Positions 57,019 to 64,000 of a DNA stretch of 64,000 nucleotides are shown piece after piece. Source of the DNA: Cinnamomum chago. Its lineage: Eukaryota > Streptophyta > Magnoliopsida > Laurales > Lauraceae. The DNA is taken from NCBI GenBank assembly GCA_038049695.1, contig CP142460.1:25315001-25379000 (forward strand), given 5' to 3'. The notes below the pieces were generated by a model. That model was given only the letters and a program-made list of their open reading frames with translations, did not search any database and was not told the origin of the DNA. Within the stretch, counting starts at the first letter, position 1. The number at the start of each line of letters is the position of its first letter. The translations under genes and the position numbers were made by a program.

Positions 57019-57529
57019 TTTTCATCTACCATTGTTACTTTGCTTAACGTTGTTTAAACCAATTGAACTTGGCTTTTTTATCAAATCCTCTAAGGTGATA
57101 AGTGAATCTACTTAAAATTGGTTGATACCTAAGCTAGTGGGAGAGAAATTCTTCCATTTGAACTCCGAATTCAGATTTGGGAGGTTCTCATTATGGGATT
57201 GTGACAAGGCCTAGAGTCATTTCTCATTCATCAATTGAAATTCAATAAGAAAAGGTGCAATCTGAAATTTACTTTTATAATTGTAATTCTGAATGTTAAT
57301 GTTTTCTGATCTCAACTAGCTATTAGATTAGCCTTGCACTGTCCTGCATCTGTCTTCTACCAAAATACTACCCCTAGAAGATGCTGAAAGCAACAAAGTA
57401 TCTTCTAAGCCGAGAACTGCAGCTGCAGCAGTTGCCTACTACACTGGGTTCAGGTGTTGCAAAGACACCCGTTGCCATCGTATCTGAGCCGGCGGTGATT
57501 ATGAATATCTTCCTGGGGGAGACGCTCCT
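57019..57529. other. Spacer, nothing recognised
   Basis: No supported gene or element. Confidence 0.35.
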
Positions 57530-58870
57530 AGCACCTTAATCAGTTGACCATCTAGCCTCTGAAACAAAGTAGGCAGGTTTAATCGGCTTAGACCTCCTCC
57601 ATTGATGACAAAAACCCCTTATTGTTGCCCTTTTGCTTGAAGGAAGAGACCACCTTGAACAACTCTGAGAATTTGGAGGCAATTGCACTATCAAATTTGC
57701 ACCAGAGAGGTTCAAGCCCCCATCGATCCGGACGTTTGAGAATGCTGACGACGAAAAAGGAGATCTCCATCTCATCTGCATCTATACCCTCAAATCCCAT
57801 TCGACGTAGGAAAATGGGATTTTTCCTTACTAAAACATGATTCTTTCCTAGGCTGGCCCATAAGGGAGGAGTGACCCCACGAGAACAAACCCATCTTCAA
57901 GCATGTTGCTTGGAAGAGGGCTCAACTGCTGATCCAGGCCTGACTAGTCTACTAAACCCATTCAGTCCACTAGTAAGGTCTCTGAATCAAAGGCTATCAA
58001 AATGTAATTTGAAATCGGCTTATTTCCAGTTACGTCATCGTCTAAAAACTCCCAGCTTCGAGAGCTTCCTGCTTTCCTAGAACTTCTGCAAACTGAAAGT
58101 CTGAAACTCAAGCAAGCACCTTAGGCGCCTCTATCTAAGCCTGATAACCTTCTTTCTTAATAAAAAAGGGGAAGTAAACATCTCCTAATAGAATCTTGAT
58201 TTTTTCCGGGATCCCTCCCAGGCCATCCCATTTAATCTTGACTTTGCCAAAATGAAGCACCTCTTTGGACCAAGTTTGCTAATCAATCTCCACAGTCTTT
58301 CGCATGCAATATCCTAGGAGGAAGAAAGTATTATTGCTCCAGGCTTGAAGAGACACCCCCTTGAATCTGAACCATGAAACATGAGAATGACCCAAAACTT
58401 CCATCCACCTTTCTAATGCAGAAAGAAAGCCAAGAATTTGACTCTGAAAAAAAAGATGCACAACCTCGTTTTCATCTCTATTTGAGAGGAATTGGATCTA
58501 CACCATCTTATCCTTCAAAAGATCGACCCTCATATGCATCTTTCCATACACTTTGTTTGACCGGTCTGATGACACTCCAACTGCATCCTCCTTCGACCGA
58601 AGGAAACCCGCCAAACCTTGATGCAGAATACTTGGATTATTGTCGCTGGCCCTTTTCTCAACGGTCACCACTTTACCAAAGCCTTGGATCGAAATCTTAT
58701 CCTCTTTAGCAGTATCCTCAGGCGTTGGCCAACTAGAAACATTTCCCACCTGTGCGCTCACCTTCACTGAGGGGGAAGCGATTCTTTTCCGAATGATTTT
58801 TGAGGACCTCATTGGCTCTAGCTTCCATCATCTTTTCTGACCAAATCTCGCCCATCTACACATGGATTTT
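57530..58870 (-). pseudogene. L1 ORF1-like (DUF4283-type) relic
   Basis: On the minus strand broken frames give LERWMEVLGHSHVSWFRFKG then VSLQAWSNNTFFLLG near 58435-58330. That is the pattern of the DUF4283 domain of plant LINE ORF1 proteins (a basic region, a W-x-R-x-x-G-V/I-P-L-x-x-W-S signature and an IG motif). Other coherent pieces occur at 57536-57800 and 58498-58812 in shifting frames. No reverse transcriptase follows. The match is by pattern only. Confidence 0.4.
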
Positions 58871-59369
58871 TTACAACCCCATGACATGGCATTGTCTAAA
58901 CCGGTGGCTTTGTCTGCATTCCTTTGAGAAGAGAAGTGAACAATGGCAAAACACGATTCTTTCAGGAGGATTTATCCATGGGGATGGACAAATCCCAAAT
59001 CTTCCATGCTCTGAGGAACATAGTGCTTTCTCCATCTTTTAAATCTTCTCTAGGAGGTTAGAGACAAACAAATAGAAGAGCTCTCTTTTCACCCACAGCT
59101 GCCTACTTCTTGAAGTCCCACCTGGAGGACGAACTAGTTCTCGTGTAGAGCTCCCAGAGTTGCACAAAGCTCTCTCACCATCTTCCTCCTGCACAGCATC
59201 TTTCTTTTCACCTTCTCAAACTCCCATAATTTTTCTTGACGGTAACTTGGCCCTGAAAAAAAAAAAAATCCTTCTCCATCAATAGATCCGTCACCTATGT
59301 CCTTAGCTGTGTCTTGTGAAGGAGAAGTCTAGAAACATCTGATCACCTGATTATGCACTGTCCCTTTAT
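58871..59369. other. Spacer, nothing recognised
   Basis: No supported feature; may be more of the ORF1-like relic or flanking sequence. Confidence 0.3.
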
Positions 59370-59705
59370 GTTTTGGATTTGGAATGCTATAGCTACTCTG
59401 CTTGCATAAATGCCACTCCCTCCTTTGCCTTGGAAGAAATCTCCGTCCTTTTGATTGCATCGAATTGTACGATTTGCAATTTGTATGTCTGGTTTATAAA
59501 TTCTTTACATCCATTTGAAATAAGGGCTAGTGGCACAAAGATAAGACTACCAACAGTAGTTATCTTGGCGATTGGAGCAAAGTCCTCTTAATAATCAATA
59601 CCATACTCTTGCTTGTATCCCTTAGCAACAAGTCAGGCCTTGAAACGTTCAATGCTGTTATCAGATTGGGTCTTGATTTTGTACACCCATTTGTTATTCC
59701 TGATA
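59370..59705 (-). pseudogene. Ty1/copia RT fragment (RVT_2 start)
   Basis: The minus strand reads NKWVYKIKTQSDNSIERFKA, then LVAKGYKQEYGIDY and EDFAPIAKITTVGSL, and after a shift LFQMDVKN. This is the start of the copia reverse transcriptase (NKWVYKIK... to FQMDVKNAF). Stops replace several residues. The neighbouring palm-domain blocks are missing. A GGATCTCATAGTAGATG-like segment near 59740 recurs near 59890. Confidence 0.75.
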
Positions 59706-61283
59706 TGAATCGTGGGCTTCAGATAACAAAAGCTTTGTGGATCTCATAGTAGATGGGAACAAAACATCATGCGAACCGATTTGAGCGCAGTGTCAACCAA
59801 TCTGTTGCAAGGGTTCTGTTTGGCTGATTTGAGTGAGAAGAACACAGATAAGGAGTAATAAATAAAATCTAGTACTCCGGTTTTGTGGACCTCACAGTAG
59901 ATGTGAACTGATTTGGAAATATCTCAACAGGGAATTACTCATCTCTCTCACTGACAGAATCCAAGACTACTTGAATTGAACCAGACAGAACCTAAGATCT
60001 GATAACTCAAGAATCACCGAAGATATGAGTTGTTGGGTTAATGATTGCAACTGCGCTATTTATAATCAATTCTCAATAATGGAAATATGCTTATCTACAA
60101 TAATACAAAGTGGTTTCACTAACTATATGGAGCTAAGGAAGTGTATGGTATACTGAGGACTATGAAATAATGGTGCCCCCCAGAGTAATCATACACTGAG
60201 AACCATGTGAAATTAAGTGTCTTCATTTAATCTGTGTGCTCTACTGTAAATTGCACATTTGTACAGCTTTGCTATCATCAATATTTTGTCTTCTATTTTG
60301 AATTTAGATGGTCTTAAAAATGAAATCTTCATGGGCTTTTACTTAAGACTTCAACTTTTGTCCTTTTATCTAGGGGAAAGTTTGGTCTGTCAAATCATAG
60401 GTCTTCTAGAGGATTGGCTATTGGTGGAAAACCTCCGTATTTAATGGTAAAATTCAAATTGTATCTCTCATCTAGAATGCATTTTCTGCTTTAATTTTAT
60501 CCAACAAAGCATGCGCTAGATGGTGCTTGGGTTCTTTTATGCTACACTTGTTAATCCTTTATCCGTTTTTGGCATTAGTTTGCTTACATCTACATCGTTG
60601 TTATAAATAATGAGTGTTGTTTATTGTATAATATATATTTGTTAGTATTCAATAATTTATTTTGGACTATTTTTTTTTTCAAAATTTTTTCCCAATGGTC
60701 GCATTACACACTATCATGAAAGATGAAGAAATAAATATTCTGTCTTATGTTTTGACTAACACCACAAGTAGTCTTTTATCAGTTATATTTACTTCTGATG
60801 TAAGGATGAATTCTTTTTAGACTTTGAATAGACAAGTGTACAAACCGATGATGCTACTTCATAGCATCTTTTGTTTCAGTTGATGGCTGGAAGGTTAAAT
60901 TACACTACAATGTGCAGAATTAATGAAATAGAGATCATTGCACTGATGGCCACCACCAGTTGTTTGTCCTGTCATCAGTGTTGGAGAAACACAATATGAA
61001 GAATAAAAAAGTACTACTGTAATTATGAGATGATGATCCTATTTGTTAGCCATGTCAGCAGATGATAATGAAGAAAGGGGCCATTCAAGCCACCCTGAGT
61101 TTCTCCTGGCCCACGTAAAACTTGTAACGAAATGCTTTGTAATGGGACTCGGCTTACTCAGACTCGGATGACCCGAAATTGGCCGAATGGCTATAGGGCC
61201 TTGTTGTTTTCCTTTTAGAATCTCGGTTGGGTTGAGTCTGAGCCGAGGCCGACTATGTCTAGTTCTAGAACCATGCTTGGGCC
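59706..61283. other. Spacer, nothing recognised
   Basis: About 1.6 kb of A/T-rich sequence. No gene, RNA or element border supported, apart from the short repeat noted with the RT fragment. Confidence 0.35.
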
Positions 61284-61790
61284 TGATGTCTCAGGACCTT
61301 ATACCATCCAAAAACCCGAAACAGCTACCATAACTTGAAGTTTAAACTCATCAGCAACTATGAAAGAGAGAACACTGAAGTAGCGTAGGGAACGAAGGAG
61401 GTAGCCCCAAGCCAAACGGCTTAGGGTGGGGTGTCTTGGTCTCACAGCACAGACGAGAGAAACATCCGATTGAGAGAACTCAATTTTCATTAATTTTCTG
61501 TATATCCCAAGAGAAGGGATTACATCCTTATATAATAAGGTTTAAGCAAGAATTTAGCAACCAATCCCTACTAAATAAGAAACTCCCTAATTTTAAGAAT
61601 CTAAGGAAATTTAGAAAGTGCCTAATTATCATAGAAATCTACTAAATTGAGGAAATCCTCTAGAAGATTTAAGATTAGAAACTATCGTGGGAGAGAATCT
61701 TGGATTGGATGTTGTCACTGCTGGGCCTTGTAGGCTTTGGGCCTTTTGGAATAAACCTTCAAACGCGGCCCATTAGTCTAGCCTGCATCA
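61284..61790 (-). repeat. 3' LTR of the minus-strand Ty3/gypsy element (507 bp)
   Basis: On the minus strand it starts TGATGCAGGCTAGACTAATG right after the polypurine end AGCCGAGGAGAGC. It ends at about GGTCCTGAGACATCA. An internal stretch, CAAGAGAAGGGATTACATCC (61509 on), recurs at 63940. Confidence 0.7.
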
Positions 61791-63939
61791 GCTCTCCTCG
61801 GCTTGGAGAAACTCGACTCCAGTGAGTTGTCAGCTTGGTACCTTTCGTAAAAATCCGGATTGAGTCTCTGAAAGTTTGTGGCGGTGATCCATGTAGCTTT
61901 AGAAAATGGTTTACCTTTTCACTTGACCAAAAACTTGTGATATCCGCCAGTCTTTGTTGACACTAGCTGGTCATCAAAACATCTTCAATTTCTTCTCAAG
62001 GAGCTGGAACTATGGGAAGCCGAATATCCTGCTCTTCCAATGATTCATCTTGATAATGCCCATGATAAATTGTGAGATCTTCGACATTGAATGTAGAACT
62101 AATATTCATGTCTGGCGGAAGATCGAGCACATAGGCATTTGAGCTGATTTTCCTCAGAATCTTGATCGGACCTACACTTCTGGGATAGAGCTTCTTGTAA
62201 GTGCCTGTGGGGAACTGTTCTGGCTTAATTCACACCATGACCATGTCTCCTTCATTAAATTCAACATGTCGCCTTCGAGTGTCAACGTATTGTTTGCAAG
62301 TCTCATTACTCCTTGACAATCTGTTGACGGACTTCATCATGAACGTCCTTCATGTGCCAGGCAAATTGTTCAGCTTCTTGGCTAGGCCTGGCTTCAACTG
62401 GTAAATGACTCAGGTCAATCGGAAGACACGGCTGAATTCCGGTGACAACTTCAAATGGTGATCGTCCAGTTGATCTGCTTACGGAGTTATTATAGGCAAA
62501 CTCCGCCATGGGTAAAATAAGATCTCATGAGGCAATTTGTTCTTTGACGAGACATCGAAGAAGATTACCCAAGCTGCGATTGACGACCTCAGTCTTGCCA
62601 TCAGTCTGAGGATGGTAGGCACTGGAGTACTGGAGCTTTCTCTTCATCATATACCATAAAGTTTTCCAAAAGAAGCTCATGAACTTAGTATCTCTGTTTG
62701 ACACATAGTCTTGGTTAGGCCATGAAGACGAACAATCTCTTTGAAGAAAAGGGTGGCAACCTTTCTGGCATCTGTTGTGTTTGCACAAGGGATAAAGTGT
62801 GCCATTTTGGAAAACCTGTCCACCACAACAAAAATAGAATCTACCCTTCTTGCAGTCTTTGGTAAGCCCAAGACAAAATCCATGCTTAGATCTTGCCAAG
62901 GCGCATGTGGAATAGGAAGGGGCTGATACAATCCAGTGTTCTTCTTTTGTCCCTTGGCGAGCTGGCAGACCCTGCATGGTTCACAAATTCGGGCAGCATC
63001 TGTCTTCGGTCGGGGCCAAAAGAAGCGTTGTCTTCCACAAGTGCCAAAGTCTGATTTCGCCCTAGATGGCCACTGCATCCACCTCCATGCAACTCTCGGA
63101 GGACAAACTCGTGGATAGACATTGCAGGCAAACACAACTGATTTCCACGTAACATATAACCATCATGGATAGAAAATTTGGGATGGTCAGAAAACTCACC
63201 ATTAAGAAGGGCTTTGTAGATGCAACCAAAGTCATGATCATCGGGATATTCTCTATGAATCTCATCAAAGCCTGGAACTGTGACAGAAATTGTTGTGAGC
63301 AAGTGAGAACGACGACTTAAGGCATCTGCGACCTTGTTTTGCGTTCTTGACTTATGACGCAATACAAATGTGATTTCCTGCAGATATGTGCTCCATTTGA
63401 CACGGGTTGTGCTCATCTTCTTCTGTAAGTTCAGATGCTGTAAAGCTTCATGATCGGAGTACAACAGATTCTTTCCCGATCAAATAGTGATGCCAATGAC
63501 GAAGAGTTTGTACAACTACATAGTATTCCAAGTCATACGGCGAATATTTCTTGTGAGACCCATTCAGTTTCTCGCTAAAGTAAGCAACTGGGTGACCATC
63601 TTGACTTAAGACTCCGCCAACACCAACTTGCGAAGCATCACAACTGACTTCAAAGACCTTGTCAAAATCTAGATATTTCAAAACTGGTGCCTCTGTCATT
63701 TTCTGTTTGATTTGTTCAAAAGCACGAGTGGCTGCCTTAGTCCAAGTGAAGTCACTTTTCTTCATGCAATCAGTTATAGGTGTCATAATGGTGCTGAAAT
63801 TGCGCCTAAATTTTCTATAAAATGTGGCCAATCCATGGAAACTTCGTACTTCATTGATAGATTTGGGATTGAGACAGTCAACGATTGCATTGACCTTCTC
63901 TACATCAGCTTCTACTCCTTGGACCGAGACAACAAATCG
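61791..63939 (-). pseudogene. Ty3/gypsy pol: RT end, RNase H, integrase, chromodomain
   Basis: From the right on the minus strand: RT end ([20 protein letters not shown]), RNase H ([20 protein letters not shown] and [17 protein letters not shown]), integrase zinc region ([11 protein letters not shown]...CRVCQLAKG) and core ([38 protein letters not shown]). The integrase tail YKKLYPRSVGPIKILRKI and a chromodomain follow (STKTGGYHKFLVKWKGKPFS, about 61860-61980). Frames shift at several points. The order RT-RH-IN-chromo with the polypurine end makes it a chromovirus related to the one at 41200. Confidence 0.88.
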
Positions 63940-64000
63940 CAAGAGAAGGGATTACATCCTTATTTAATAAGAAGGTTTAAGCAAGAATTTAGCAACCAAT
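63940..64000 (-). repeat. Interior LTR piece at the window edge
   Basis: About 60 bp matches the LTR interior from 61509 (CAAGAGAAGGGATTACATCC and on). It is joined directly to the RT end, so the 5' LTR edge, primer site, gag and most of RT have been deleted. Confidence 0.75.

Overview
This is a transposon-dominated stretch of a flowering-plant nuclear genome. The evidence is spliced genes with GT-AG introns, plant-only families (a DUF4228/PADRE protein, a UDP-glycosyltransferase fragment, a GMI1-like ATPase), and Ty1/copia, Ty3/gypsy, L1, RTE, SINE, hAT and PIF/Harbinger elements of plant type. The species cannot be named from sequence alone.

Two host genes are clearly supported: an intronless DUF4228/PADRE-type gene (13779-14342, +), and the 5' half of a GMI1-like GHKL ATPase gene (coding exons 35259-39564, + strand, with a probable 5'-UTR exon near 32412). 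The second gene's introns are loaded with insertions and its later exons were not found. A UGT N-terminal fragment (about 18604-18775) and two unassigned exon-like segments (37425-37571 and 43380-43883) are the other gene-like pieces.

Layout: 1-1445 is the 5' end of a minus-strand Ty3/gypsy element. 1500-12970 is a nest: an L1 3' end is split by a Ty1/copia element (target duplication CAAAG), which carries an hAT-type MITE (duplication ATGAGAT) and a 3.86-kb solo LTR in its gag (duplication GGAGA). 13.0-20.0 kb holds the DUF4228 gene, an LTR remnant, a 1-kb inverted-repeat element and an A/T-rich minisatellite. 20.0-24.3 kb is a Harbinger-type MITE (TAA duplication) with a second long solo LTR (AACGA duplication) inserted in its right terminal repeat. 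24.5-30.5 kb holds a SINE, a foldback element, RTE and other inverted-repeat pieces and a GC-rich MITE. 32.1-39.6 kb is the GMI1-like gene. 40-48.3 kb holds an RTE LINE, a chromovirus 3' end, a MITE and a small non-autonomous LTR element. 49130-54814 is a complete-ended hAT transposon with a perfect 8-bp duplication (GTTTAGAT) and a decayed multi-exon transposase. 55-64 kb holds deleted copia, L1 ORF1-like and gypsy/chromovirus remains.

No operon-like or defence-like gene system is visible. The most notable structures are the hAT element with a 300-bp tandem array in its 5' intron, the palindrome clusters at a corresponding place in the two long solo LTRs, and an exon-like frame encoding a ten-residue LDxDSxKDPx-type repeat.
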